From: Mesotaenium endlicherianum
Lineage: Eukaryota; Streptophyta; Zygnematophyceae; Zygnematales; Mesotaeniaceae
Direction: 5' to 3'
DNA: 40,912 nucleotides
Assembly (NCBI GenBank): GCA_009602735.1
Contig: WELA01012428.1
Location: forward strand, 1-40,912
This document shows, one piece after another, positions 18,800 through 32,542 of the stretch; the first letter of the stretch is position 1, and every line of letters starts with the position of its first letter. The translations under genes and the position numbers were made by a program. The notes below the pieces were generated by a model. That model was not told the DNA's origin, made no database searches, and saw only the letters and a list, made by a program, of their open reading frames with translations.

Positions 18800-21700
18800 C
18801 TAATGCGAGGCCGCGTGGGCCAGCTGGTCGAGAACGGGACGCGGAGTCAAGTAGGGGTGCGGGTCGAAGTAGGCTCGCTGGCGTGCGCGCATGTCTGCAG
18901 AGGGGACTGTGCAGACGGAGCGCTCTGAGCTGTCGACCTCCTGCGAAGATCGAACTAGCCGGCGAGGGGCCAGCTGGACTCGCGGCCGGGGCTGCCCTCG
19001 TGGGACGGGCGCGTCCCGGGGCTGCCGGAGACTAGACATGAGCCGTGTGCGTGCGGCGGCTGTAAATGGGTGACGACTGGGCAGCCTGCTGTTGGTGCGG
19101 GCCACCTTGGGAGGAGGTGACCCGAAGGGACCGTCGCCAGCGATGTGGCTGCGGGGGACGCTGGCGCGCGGAGCTGTAGAGGCCAGCATCACAAAATGCG
19201 TATCGGAAGAAGACTGAGCGTCGTCGCCAGCTGAGAGGGGCCGGAAGGGCGGAGTGCGGCGTCGGTCTCGAGTGTCGTCGTATGGCGGCGTGTCCTCGCG
19301 GGTCCGCGTGTCGTCGTAAGGAGGTGTGCGGTCCCTGTCGTCGTAGGGCGGCGTGACAAAGCGGGCGCGCGTCTCGCGGAGGGGAGTCACCTCTCGCGTC
19401 TCGCAAAGGGGTGTGAGCGATCGGGAGCGGCTCGTCTCGCGAAGAGGAGTGGTCTCTCGAGCGGGTCCCATGGTCGGCCAAGTGCGATGTGCGTAGGTCA
19501 GATGGGCGCAGATAGACGGGGTCGTGCGGTGTGGCTCGCGGACGCTGAGCCTGGGCGCTGGCTGCTGTATGGGGTGTGTGCCAGCGCTAGAGGAGGCCGC
19601 GGCAGCCCGGCTCGTCGCAAACAAATGCGCGATGCGGCGACACTCGTGGCTCGTCGAGCAATCGTGTGACACTGGTCGGCTGGGTCCAGCGGCGTCGGTG
19701 CGAGCCCTGCTGGGCCAGTCGTGAGTCATGGGCTGGCTGGGTGCGCTGAAGCCGGGCGGACCAGTAGGTGTGCGCTGCCTGCGTGTTGTAGGCGCAGCTG
19801 GCGGGGGCTCCTCGGGTGGCGCCGCGCTGAGGGCCTCGACGGAAGCCTCTGGCAGTCGTTCCCACTGCGTCTCCTCCTCACTTTTGTGGGACTGGTCGTC
19901 GGATCTGCCAGGATAAGCTGCCTGCCGCATGGCCTCGTCTTCGGATGCCGTGGGGCGAGGCCAGGTCTCGCCGGTCTGATGCGAGGTGTCGTGCGGGGGC
20001 GGCTGAGAGTCCATACTGTACTGAATGGCCACGCCAACAGGCACGTCGTGGCGAACGCGGACGTCGGTCCTCGCGGACGGTTCGCCTCGAGTGGCCGAGA
20101 CCCCCCCCTGATGAGTCGTAGGCGCTGCGACTGCACCGCGGGCAAGGGCGGCGGCAGCGATGGCTGTGCTGGCCGTGGCGAGGGCCTCAGTGGCATCATC
20201 CGCCATCTGCCGCATCATCGCGCTGTGGGCAGTGCAGATGCGGATCTGCTCCCTGGCCTGGGCTGCCAGGACATCCGCCTGCTGCTGCGGCGTGAGATGG
20301 AGCTCGGCACTAGGTAGGTCCGGCTCCTCGTCCTGTGACTCGAGCAGGTCCACCCCCACAGAGATCTCCTCGTCCTCGGGCCCGTCCTTATCGGTCTTGA
20401 CCACTGGCCGGCCATCGTCCAGCCCCATGAAGCCATAAAGAGCGGACACTGCTGGGCGGCGATCGACAATGTCAAGGGGCAAGGATGCGGTGCGCGTCCC
20501 CCCTGTCCTCCAGTCGGGACGATAGAAGACGCGCTCTGCCCAGTTGTCGACCGCGGCGCCAATGGGAAAGAGCACGTCCTGCCCTAGGAGCACATCGAAG
20601 GACTCGGAAGGAGTGACGAGTGCGTGCCGATGGATGGTTGTCTCGTCTGCCGTGCCTGGGCGCAGAGTGAACAGTAGCGCCAACCTCGTGCGGCCGGCGA
20701 CGGTCTCGGACGTGCCGGCGGCGGTGTTAATGCGCGTCGGAGAGTCCTCCAAGTCAGCGGAAGAGAGTCCCAGCTGACGGAAGTAGCGGAGGCTGATGAG
20801 AACCGGCTGCGCTCCTGTGTCGAACATGATGCGCTGCGGCGCCTGGGTGTTGACGAGCACGATCCCCTGCGAATTATCCAAAAACGCGGCGTTAGGAGTG
20901 CTGATCATCCTGCGCTCATGCGCAGGGCGCGCGGGCGTGGATCGCACCGCGGTGGCGGCATCGGCCGTCGGCCTCCTGGCGGCGGTGCGCAGCGTGGCTC
21001 TGCGTGACTGGAGCATCAGCTGAGCGGCCTGCCTCGTTGCCTCCATGGAGACGCCGAGCTCTGCGAAGGAGACCGCCGGCATGCGGTGCAGTGCTAGAGA
21101 GATGACCTCGGCGCTGAGCTGCACCGTCGTCATAGGTGAAGCGAGCGCATGTGGCGTCGGCTCTGCTGAGGTCGTGGAGGGCTCTAGGATGCGGAAGGAA
21201 CGGGGCAACCGCGGTGCCTCCTCCGTCCGGCGTCCCTGGTCTGGCCCGACGCGCTTCTGCGGAACAACGGGCCGACTGGCCGGTGCGGCGAGCGTGTGCT
21301 CGCGGCTCGCGCGCCCGACTGCGGAGCGGTTGCCGAGTGGCTGCGCGCGTGCGCAGCAGGCCAGAATGGCCGCTGCTGGCGCAGCCGGCAAACCTGCCGC
21401 GCATTCTGCCGCGGGGCCTGTTGCAGCGCCGTGCGCGCAGCTTGCCGCGAGGCCTGCCGCGGGGCCCGTTGCGAGATCTGCCGCCGCGCCTGCCGCGCAG
21501 CCGGTGGCGGGAACTGCCGTCGCGCCTGCCGCGCAGCCTGCCGCGCAGATTGCCGCACTGTCTGCCGCAGGGCGCGCCGCGAGGCCTGCTGCGCAGCCTG
21601 CCGCGCAAACTGCCGCACTGTCTGCCGCAGGACTCCTTGCGCAGCCTGCCGCAAGGCCTGCCGTGCAGCCGGTCGCGGGTTCGGCCGCAAAAGTTGCGGA

Positions 21701-24145
21701 CCCCGGCGCGTGTGCGGCCGCGGCTGCAGCAGTTGCTGCAGCTGCTGGCGCGGTCGGGGCTGCCAGGAGGCTGCCAGGTGGCGCCCCCTGGTGGCTGCTG
21801 GGGCCGAGGGGCAGGGTCACTGGACCGGTGGCGCCGTCTATCTCGGCTGCCCCGGGCGAAGATCGCAGCGCCCTCCCCCCGATGCGTGGGCTAACCGGCC
21901 CCCCGGCAGCCTGCGTTGGGCTGCTGCCGGGGTTTTGTGCGCAGCCAGGGTTTAGGCCCTGGCTGTGCGCAACCGTGCGCGGGCCGTCGGCACCGCGATC
22001 GAACATCCGGCCGCGTGGCGCAGTGGGTATAGCCCCCCCCTGACTGCGGGTGGCTGCTCCGACCGCTGGATCTGTACGGGCTGAGCCGGGCCATGCGCGC
22101 GTGCCAAGTGGCAGCACGTGTGCGGCAGGGGCTGAGCCCTGGATGTGCGCAGCTGCGGGTGCGCTGTCGGCGCTTTTGCCGGCGATCCGGCCGCACAGCG
22201 CAGTCAGGACCCCCCCTTGCTGACCGAGGGTGGCGGCCGCTGCGGCCGTCGCTGCGCTGGCCGTGCAGACCTGCGCGCACGCGCCACTTGGCAGCGCGTG
22301 GGTGCAGCTGCTTTGCGCAGCTGCAGCTGCCGCTGTGACGACGGCGTGGCGTCGCCGGGTGTGCCGTGGACCTGGCAGCGCAGTGCGCTGGGCGCGCGTG
22401 TGAGCCAGCGTGCGTGCGTGCATGCTGCTGTCGGCAGAGGCGGCCTCGCCTGCCGTGCACGTGCCATGTGGCGGGTTCTGCTGGAGCCTGCTGTCTGCAG
22501 CAGCCAGCGGGGACCGGCTGTCCCTGCCTGTGCGCAGAGCTGCGCACGGGAGTGCCGCACGAACGAAGAGGGAGGCTGCGGCCGGCCCAGTTGTAGCCGT
22601 GCACGCCGCCAGGTGCCCCCGTCCCTGCCTGCCAGTTGTCGCTACGCGGGCCAACTTGAGGCCTGCTGGTGTCAGCAGGGAAGCGCAAGCCAGGGGCTCT
22701 GTTGGGGCCTCGGCTGGTGCGCGGGCTGACCCGCGTGCGCGGGAGTTTGCGCCGACTGTCAGCGCCGTGGCGTAGGACGGTGGAACGGACGCGAGGAGTG
22801 CTCCGCACGCATCATAGTTATCGATGTCAACGAGGCCACGGAGTCTAGCGATCTCCGCGTTGGCCTCTACGAGGGCGTCGCTGACGTCGTCGAAGCTGCA
22901 GTAGTTGGCTCCAGGCATCAATGCGGCGTCCGTCGTGGCCGTAGCTGCTGTCATCGCGGGGCAGCCACCCGTACGAGGGTTGCGTGCGCCTCGCTGTCCT
23001 GCTGAAGGCGTAGGGCCGTCGCGAGCGCGTCCGTTCTTGATGTCGCGCTTCTTTTGCAGACAAACGATCTGCAGGTGGCCGGCCTTGCCACAATAGGTGC
23101 AGTCGCCGGGCTTGCCATTCTGCGCGAGAGTGCAGTTTTGGCGTGAGTGGCCCATCTTACCGCAGGACCAGCAGGGATCGCTCGTAGTAGCAGCCATGGA
23201 GATGCGGCCACACGTAGCTCCGCGCTGCTGCGTCTGCTGGGGCAGCTGAGAGCGCTGAGGCTGCTGCTGCTGCGACTGGGGCTGGCGGACAGGCGTCGTG
23301 CGCGTCGTAGAAGACGGCAGCACTGAGACCTCCTGGCGCACGCCCGTGGATGCTAAGTCTACAAGGTCGCTAATGTTGCTCCGTGCGGCGGCCAAGCTCT
23401 GCCTCTCAACGGAGAGGTAGGCCTGCTCCAGAGAATACTCTGAACCGTGGCGGTCGATGAGGGGGACTACGGCCCTCTCCCTCAGACGCGGCTCGACGGC
23501 ACGCAAGAAAATCTCCGCGGCCTCCCGGTCAGTGACAGCGCCGACATCGCGGCGGAGGTGCACCAAGCGGCGGTACATCATGCGGATAGTCTTGTTCTTG
23601 CGTCGGAAGAAATGGTGCAGCTCGTACACCTTCTCTTCAGTTGCAGCCTGGAACTCTGTCTTCAGGATGTTCCAGAAGGCTTGCACTGGATCGGCTAGCA
23701 GGGTCGCCACTGGTGGGTCACCCACAAGCTCAGTGCGGGTCCGGAGCTCGGCCTCCTTCTCACGGAAGGTGTCGCGGGCCTCGTGCGAGAGGTAGCGCAT
23801 AAGCGTGTCGAAGACGTCGCGCTTAGTCAGCGTGGGTGTCTTGAGCTTTGCAGCCGCGAAGTCAGCCTGAAACTCCGAGATGGTATCTTCCAGATCACAG
23901 GTGCCTGGCCTACCGCTGAAGCGGTAGGCAGACCTGTCAGTCCTGACCTCGTGGTCACCTGCCATGGGATACCGGAAATCGTAGTGAGCCCACTGGGGAG
24001 ATGGCTGAGAAGCAACTGCTGTGTGCTGGAGAGCAGGTCGCTCTTCTTCAGCGGGTTCAGTGATGGTGCTGAGATCTGAGTCTGAGTCTTCTCCACTGAC
24101 CCCTTCGTAGTATGGCTGATAAGAAAGCCCACTACGGGTAGGCAT
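18800..24145 (-). CDS. Gag-protease polyprotein of the 12.4-kb element (1,781 aa)
   Basis: The start is the ATG at 24145, 48 bp after repeat X1. Residues ~70-265 form a gag capsid-like region (YRFSGRPG, AFWNILKTEF, ELHHFFRRKN). Two CCHC knuckles follow near 320-355: CWSCGKMGHSRQNC and CTYCGKAGHLQIVC. Then comes an unusually long Ala/Pro/Cys/Gly-rich low-complexity block (about 430-1010). A retropepsin follows with IMFDTGAQPVLIS near 1105 and VLLGQDVLFPIG about 85 residues later. A basic/acidic linker near the C terminus has tandem TPPYDDTR-type and TPLRETR-type repeats. The length is far above the usual gag-protease, mainly because of the low-complexity block. It ends in TAG (18800-18802), and the methyltransferase follows in the same phase. 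Confidence 0.88.
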   Translation of the reverse strand: MPTRSGLSYQPYYEGVSGEDSDSDLSTITEPAEEERPALQHTAVASQPSPQWAHYDFRYPMAGDHEVRTDRSAYRFSGRPGTCDLEDTISEFQADFAAAKLKTPTLTKRDVFDTLMRYLSHEARDTFREKEAELRTRTELVGDPPVATLLADPVQAFWNILKTEFQAATEEKVYELHHFFRRKNKTIRMMYRRLVHLRRDVGAVTDREAAEIFLRAVEPRLRERAVVPLIDRHGSEYSLEQAYLSVERQSLAAARSNISDLVDLASTGVRQEVSVLPSSTTRTTPVRQPQSQQQQPQRSQLPQQTQQRGATCGRISMAATTSDPCWSCGKMGHSRQNCTLAQNGKPGDCTYCGKAGHLQIVCLQKKRDIKNGRARDGPTPSAGQRGARNPRTGGCPAMTAATATTDAALMPGANYCSFDDVSDALVEANAEIARLRGLVDIDNYDACGALLASVPPSYATALTVGANSRARGSARAPAEAPTEPLACASLLTPAGLKLARVATTGRQGRGHLAACTATTGPAAASLFVRAALPCAALRTGRDSRSPLAAADSRLQQNPPHGTCTAGEAASADSSMHARTLAHTRAQRTALPGPRHTRRRHAVVTAAAAAAQSSCTHALPSGACAQVCTASAATAAAAATLGQQGGVLTALCGRIAGKSADSAPAAAHIQGSAPAAHVLPLGTRAWPGSARTDPAVGAATRSQGGAIPTAPRGRMFDRGADGPRTVAHSQGLNPGCAQNPGSSPTQAAGGPVSPRIGGRALRSSPGAAEIDGATGPVTLPLGPSSHQGAPPGSLLAAPTAPAAAATAAAAAAHAPGSATFAAEPATGCTAGLAAGCARSPAADSAAVCAAGCAAGLAARPAADSAAICAAGCAAGATAVPATGCAAGAAADLATGPAAGLAASCAHGAATGPAAECAAGLPAAPAAAILACCARAQPLGNRSAVGRASREHTLAAPASRPVVPQKRVGPDQGRRTEEAPRLPRSFRILEPSTTSAEPTPHALASPMTTVQLSAEVISLALHRMPAVSFAELGVSMEATRQAAQLMLQSRRATLRTAARRPTADAATAVRSTPARPAHERRMISTPNAAFLDNSQGIVLVNTQAPQRIMFDTGAQPVLISLRYFRQLGLSSADLEDSPTRINTAAGTSETVAGRTRLALLFTLRPGTADETTIHRHALVTPSESFDVLLGQDVLFPIGAAVDNWAERVFYRPDWRTGGTRTASLPLDIVDRRPAVSALYGFMGLDDGRPVVKTDKDGPEDEEISVGVDLLESQDEEPDLPSAELHLTPQQQADVLAAQAREQIRICTAHSAMMRQMADDATEALATASTAIAAAALARGAVAAPTTHQGGVSATRGEPSARTDVRVRHDVPVGVAIQYSMDSQPPPHDTSHQTGETWPRPTASEDEAMRQAAYPGRSDDQSHKSEEETQWERLPEASVEALSAAPPEEPPPAAPTTRRQRTPTGPPGFSAPSQPMTHDWPSRARTDAAGPSRPVSHDCSTSHECRRIAHLFATSRAAAASSSAGTHPIQQPAPRLSVREPHRTTPSICAHLTYAHRTWPTMGPARETTPLRETSRSRSLTPLCETREVTPLRETRARFVTPPYDDRDRTPPYDDTRTREDTPPYDDTRDRRRTPPFRPLSAGDDAQSSSDTHFVMLASTAPRASVPRSHIAGDGPFGSPPPKVARTNSRLPSRHPFTAAARTRLMSSLRQPRDAPVPRGQPRPRVQLAPRRLVRSSQEVDSSERSVCTVPSADMRARQRAYFDPHPYLTPRPVLDQLAHAASH

Positions 24146-24193
24146 ACGCTGAAGGTTCTAATTGCTTGAAGGCATAGAGAGATCTTTTAGAAG

Positions 24194-25193
24194 TAAGGGA
24201 AGTGTACTCTCCAGAGTGAGCACCTCAAGATTGTAATCTGATAGGAAAACAACTAATGAAGTCTGGCCCAAAAGATCACTGGAAGCACATCATGATCTTC
24301 AGAGTAGTCCTATGGCAAGGGCTTAAGCTGTGACTTTGCTCACCACTTGTGAAGTTCTTCAAGTGACTGGAAGCCTGGAGGGCTTGCTCTTCACAAGAGA
24401 GTAACTCAGTGGTCCTGAAAACACAAGAGATAAAAGTGTAAGCTTTACTGATAATCTCTGTTACTTACACCTGGCATAATGGACTTCTAAAAGATGTCTC
24501 TCCTAGGGACATTTCTAGTATTTATACTCCTGGGAATCCGGCAGGGTACGTGGCGGATCCAATGCATGTAGTCACTCTAGGAGGCTCTCCTATGTCCACT
24601 AATGTGTACAAGGCATGTACTAGCACTCCTATAGGCTAAGCATAACTCAAACCAATCAAAGCAAGGTGCGTAGGATATGCTATGTGTCCCTCATTGGCCG
24701 AGCTTACCTTGGGTGATTCTACCTAGATAGCGCCTCAAAAGTGGATCTGAAAATTGAGGAAGCTTCCTCTAGGAGTAGGTGATGCAGTCACCAAGTTATA
24801 GCCTCAATGATGCACATATACTATGGAAATGCAAAGCTTATGTAGGCTAAGGGGCTCGCGGATTTGTGCGCACAAGCTAGGGGTTTTAGGGGGTCACGAA
24901 TAGGCAAGAATGTGCACATTGAAACACAAATTGCCCTTTGGTGAGGATCCGCTAGGGGCCGGTAGGTGACGCGGACTAGATCGCTCATATCTCGCGCGAT
25001 ACGTGACCAAATGACGCGAACCCGGTGCCATTCGGAAGGTGACTCGACGCGCTACACTTTGGTGACTTGGAAATTGAGAAAAGGTCAAAGTATGGATGCG
25101 TAAAGTCTATGCAAAGTCGGCCTTCCTAGGTTGATGGTTCACACATGTGGAGCTCGGTTTCGTGCGGCAACCTCGACTCAATAAATCATGACA
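24194..25193 (-). repeat. Repeat X1 (1,000-bp direct repeat, 5' end of element)
   Basis: The 5' terminal repeat, matching 12940-13939. Its outer end (GACA on +, TGTC on -) adjoins CAGA. On the inner side it runs directly into the 48-bp gag leader with no Y sequence and no TGG-type primer-binding site, unlike an ordinary 5' LTR. Confidence 0.9.
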
Positions 25194-25233
25194 CAGATCT
25201 TTTATCAATTGTTAACCGCCTATCGGTAAGTCG
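25194..25233. repeat. MITE-like repeat, right half (interrupted copy)
   Basis: CAGATCTTTTATCAATTGTTAA and the following bases to GGTAAGTCG match about 39073-39110 in the uninterrupted copy. Similarity ends here, before the right inverted terminal repeat, so this copy has lost its end. Confidence 0.65.
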
Positions 25234-25564
25234 ATATAATTCACTCGATTACAACTCCAGTTGGGACTCGTACGACCTTCAGGACACATTCCTACTGTAG
25301 TAATATGGTTGTAACAATATTGGTTACAATAAGCTTTCACTCAGCAAGCTCTGTACCACGGCAAGTGTGCTACCCGGTACAAGTCGTAGTGCAATGAACA
25401 CACCCAAAAAAGACGATCATAAATATTCGCTCCTTTCCGTCCGTGTGATGATGCATAGTGCATTCGCTCACCGGTGCTTTCTGTTGGTTACGGTCAGTAT
25501 TGACACATACGACCTAAAAGACGAGGCTTAACGGGGACGTTGAGTTCTTGTAAGGGGGGAGGAG
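25234..25564 (+). other. Retroelement 3' internal tail ending in a polypurine tract
   Basis: No reading frame of note. It ends in AAGGGGGGAGGAG (25552-25564), a classical gypsy polypurine tract immediately before a TGTAACG LTR start. It is probably the last part of an otherwise missing + strand element. Confidence 0.5.
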
Positions 25565-26507
25565 TGTAACGATCTGAGCTATTTTAGGCGTATTTGAGAC
25601 GTTTTTCCAATTACTTAAAATACGTTACGCTATTTATTAATATATTACTCGATAAATGATTGCATCTTGATGAACTATCCGCCACATGCGTGTGCCGACC
25701 AAATCCCTGGTCGATTTGTGAAAACGACCAAGATGGTACTGCAAAAAGCGTCGTAAAGTAATTTGGCCACTTCGCAATAGTACGACATAATCATTCATAA
25801 AGTTATTTTGAATAATTATGAAATGATAACCTAATCAATTATGCATTGATTGGTTTGTAATTGTCATTATTTCGGAAAATGCACAGTCACTGATTTCGGA
25901 TTAACAACGAGTCGTTGAACCGAACGAAGTCGTAAAACGAAAAACGAAATGATTATGCAAAGTTACTTTGCATCCATGCAGATTCGAACTCGCGACCCCT
26001 CGTTTGAGACGATCACACCTAACCGGTTGGCGAAGTAGTTACAACGACTATTTGGTCATGACGAAAGCATGTGCGCACGACAAACGGTCACGTCTATCAA
26101 AAAACATCGAAGACATGACCACGGTTAGTCACGTCTACTTCAAAAGAAGCTTAGACATGACTACAAACAATCACGTATATTCAAAGGACGCGACTACCCC
26201 TATTTGGCGCGAAACGATTCGTTACGATTCGTCGCGATTCGTCGAAAGTCTTGAAACTGCCATATGGCATGATTTCGTGCAGTTAATCAAATGGGTCACA
26301 TCCATTTGACTGTTTTCGTTGACATAATCGGTGCCCTAGGTGGTGACTCGAAGCACTCAAGTGCCTCACGTTGAACAGGTATACCTGCGAGAGTCATTGT
26401 GAGTGCAACTCTCACAAGCACTAAATCTATAGTTTTGCACAACTCCTTTAATTTTGAACAGCTAAGAAAAGTTCCTCACAATTCTTTTAAAAGTTAGAAT
26501 TGTTACA
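25565..26507 (+). repeat. Gypsy-type LTR (943 bp), 3' LTR of a truncated element
   Basis: It begins TGTAACGATCTGAG right after a polypurine tract and ends GAATTGTTACA, giving matched TGTAAC...GTTACA termini. The flanks (AGGAG and ATGCG) do not match, so it is a 3' LTR with its element removed rather than a solo LTR. No second copy is in the window. Confidence 0.6.
26088..26187. repeat. Degenerate tandem repeat, ~41-bp unit
   Basis: Units begin with TCACGT at about 26088, 26129 and 26171; the first two share TCACGTCTA...CAAAA...GACATGAC. It lies inside the LTR. A second simple array (ATTCGT units) follows near 26214-26244. Repeats in an LTR can be enhancer-like elements; here this is only inference. 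Confidence 0.5.
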
Positions 26508-27204
26508 ATGCGTGGGTTGGCACGTCTGCACAAGCCACGCAGGCCGGGTGAGCTGCGGTCCGCTGATAGCTGGGGGTGCTGGCCATCATGACGCCCACGT
26601 GCGCTGACATGTGGTTGCAAGCTGGGATGGTAAGTGACAACGACGCGCATGCCCATGCAAGGGCCAGCCGGCGCAGCCTGCTCCACGCGCTAAGGCGAGG
26701 AGGAGGACCTTGCCAGTGCGGATCACCGGGCGCAGCAGAAGGGCCAGCAGCAGGGGCCTCCTGGCACGCCATCGACGGTCTAAGGTGAGCAGAGGGCTCT
26801 CTTGCCTTTCCTGGCCAGGATCTGATGCAATGGCCGTCCGGGGCCTGGCCATTTGAGCTCAAGTCGTAGGAGAGAGGGAGGGCAAGGCGTGCACAAGAGC
26901 AGCTTGGCGGAGACGCACGGGTGGGGCTGCTTAAATGTTGGTGATTTGCGTGCCCTGCCCCCCTCCTTTGGCCTGGAGTCCGCCTGTCTGCAAAGAGGAC
27001 TGTGGGGGGATGTGCGGGGGGACAACGGCAGCGCCTGCCGCTGGTCCCTCCCTGGTGTGTGCGGGACCTAGGCAGCAGTTGCGCCCCTCTCATGTGATGT
27101 GACTAGAGGGAGCATGTCAAGATTGCGCCTTTCATATCAAGTTTGTGGTCCTGCTGAGAATGTGTTGTACTTGACACCTGGCACCACGAGCGCCGGCGGA
27201 GCCT

Positions 27205-27314
27205 TTCTAGGCAGGATGGGGCACGTTTCATGTATGAGACTGACGTAAACAACGTTTTGCTGTCACCTCATATAGGAGAGGCATTTGACCTCAATAATCG
27301 CCTCATTCTTACGC
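27205..27314 (+). other. Possible exon of an unrecognised gene
   Basis: Between a pyrimidine-rich acceptor-like CTTTCTAGGCAG and a donor-like GTAACC the frame reads DGARFMYETDVNNVLL... to ...NNRLILTQK, with protein-like composition. I do not recognise the family. No consistent splice joins this to the next candidate exon, so it may be a decayed gene. Confidence 0.25.
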
Positions 27315-27604
27315 AGAAGGTAACCCTCAGCCTTGCCTTTAAGCTTTGTCTTGTGGGCTACTGGCAAGTTTCAGGCTTCCATGTTTCTCCTCTGATCCCA
27401 CCTATTCTCTCTTGCTTGAGTGTCCTAGGAAGTCCGCTCCAGCATGCGCAGGATGCAATAGCCATATTGCCGGCTCAAAGAGTTGACATAGTGCGTGGTC
27501 TCACCACCTGCCGTTAGTAGCTTGACACTGTTCTTCTTGCTGCATTTTTGCTAACACGTGATAGGTATCCGGTTCATTTAACGTATGTAACACGTCTGTG
27601 CAGA

Positions 27605-27703
27605 TGTTACGGCATTTGGAGGGCGAGAGCAGAGACTTTGCGGGAGCTTGCACCACTTGGTCTTTTGGTAGTCGAGGAAGTGATCAGCTCTTTGGTAGGA
27701 AGG
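27605..27703 (+). other. Possible exon of an unrecognised gene
   Basis: After CTGTGCAG and before GTACATAC, one frame reads a helical-looking RAETLRELAPLGLLVVEEVI followed by SSLVGR. It could belong to the same gene as 27205-27314. No family recognised. Confidence 0.25.
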
Positions 27704-28365
27704 TACATACAATAATTAGTACTGAGATGAGCTCGTGAGCCAGCAGTATGTAGCCTTTGGCTTGTCGATTATTTAATGCATTTTTTGAACACGAAAGTTG
27801 GTAATTAAGAATACTTCATGCCATGTGAGCACCATATGCCATTATGCTACTTCACTTCAAATAGCAAAATTACTGAGTGGCACCGCATCCATGAAGCAAA
27901 CACACATGGAATATTCACCTACTTCTGGCACTTAAATGGAACGTCTGCCAGATAAAGTGTAACCGCCATTTTGCCATTTTAAACTGATGATAGGGAAAAA
28001 AACGCCAGCGCCTTCTTTGACCATTCGGGGTCTGTTGCGTTTTTAAAGAGTTGCGACTGGTTGCGACCCTGTCCGAGCAATGCTGTAAAAATCATGGTAA
28101 AAATTGTCCCGTCAGCGCCAGTCAGCCCTTCGAGGAAACCATAGCGGAAAGTGGCGGAAAGCGGTGGAAACTTCTGAGAGGTCAATCGATGTGTGCCCTT
28201 CTCCAGTCCTGGCTTCCTGTCTCCCACCGGTTATATCGTACCCGCATGCTCACATCAGGCAGTTGTAAAGGGGGGGATCTGTGATCATTGTTTTCGTTGG
28301 AGCTGAGTGTAGATCTGTTTAGAGTTGTTTCAAGCTTATTGTGCCTCATATAAGTGCGAGTGAAG

Positions 28366-32542
<4,177 letters not shown>

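Larger units (their letters stand above)
12805..25193 (-). mobile_element. 12.4-kb Ty3/gypsy element with DNA methyltransferase, PHD finger and split direct repeats
   Basis: On the - strand the order is: repeat X1 (25193-24194), gag-protease, DNMT3-like methyltransferase, RT-RNase H-integrase-PHD, repeat Y1, repeat X2, repeat Y2. The outer ends are TGTC and GACA, flanked by CAGA on both sides (ACAGA is also possible if one base is shared). Left and right flanks join into one continuous copy of the repeat seen uninterrupted at 38.6-39.2 kb, which confirms both edges. X1 and X2 differ at roughly 15 of 1000 positions by eye; the Y copies differ at about four. No initiator-Met primer-binding site is visible in the 48 bp between X1 and the gag ATG. 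Stops before the methyltransferase and inside RT, plus loss of methyltransferase motif IV, suggest this copy is defective. Confidence 0.88.
26508..28365. other. Intergenic region upstream of CDC48
   Basis: 26.5-27.1 kb is GC-rich with overlapping frames on both strands but no recognisable domain. Coding-like stretches at 27.2-27.7 kb are listed separately. 27.8-28.36 kb should contain the CDC48 promoter; I see no clear TATA box. Confidence 0.4.

Noticed and set aside
21045-22043. 332-codon + strand Ala/Pro-rich frame and several others over 21.0-22.8 kb
   Set aside because: Antisense or shifted frames of the low-complexity block in gag; composition alone explains them.
12805-25193. DIRS/PAT tyrosine-recombinase element
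   Set aside because: Split repeats suggest it, but integrase is clearly the DDE type with an HHCC finger, a retropepsin is present, and there is a target duplication; no tyrosine recombinase frame is seen.
26503-27093. 196-codon - strand frame in GC-rich DNA
   Set aside because: No motif, overlaps other long frames on both strands, biased composition.
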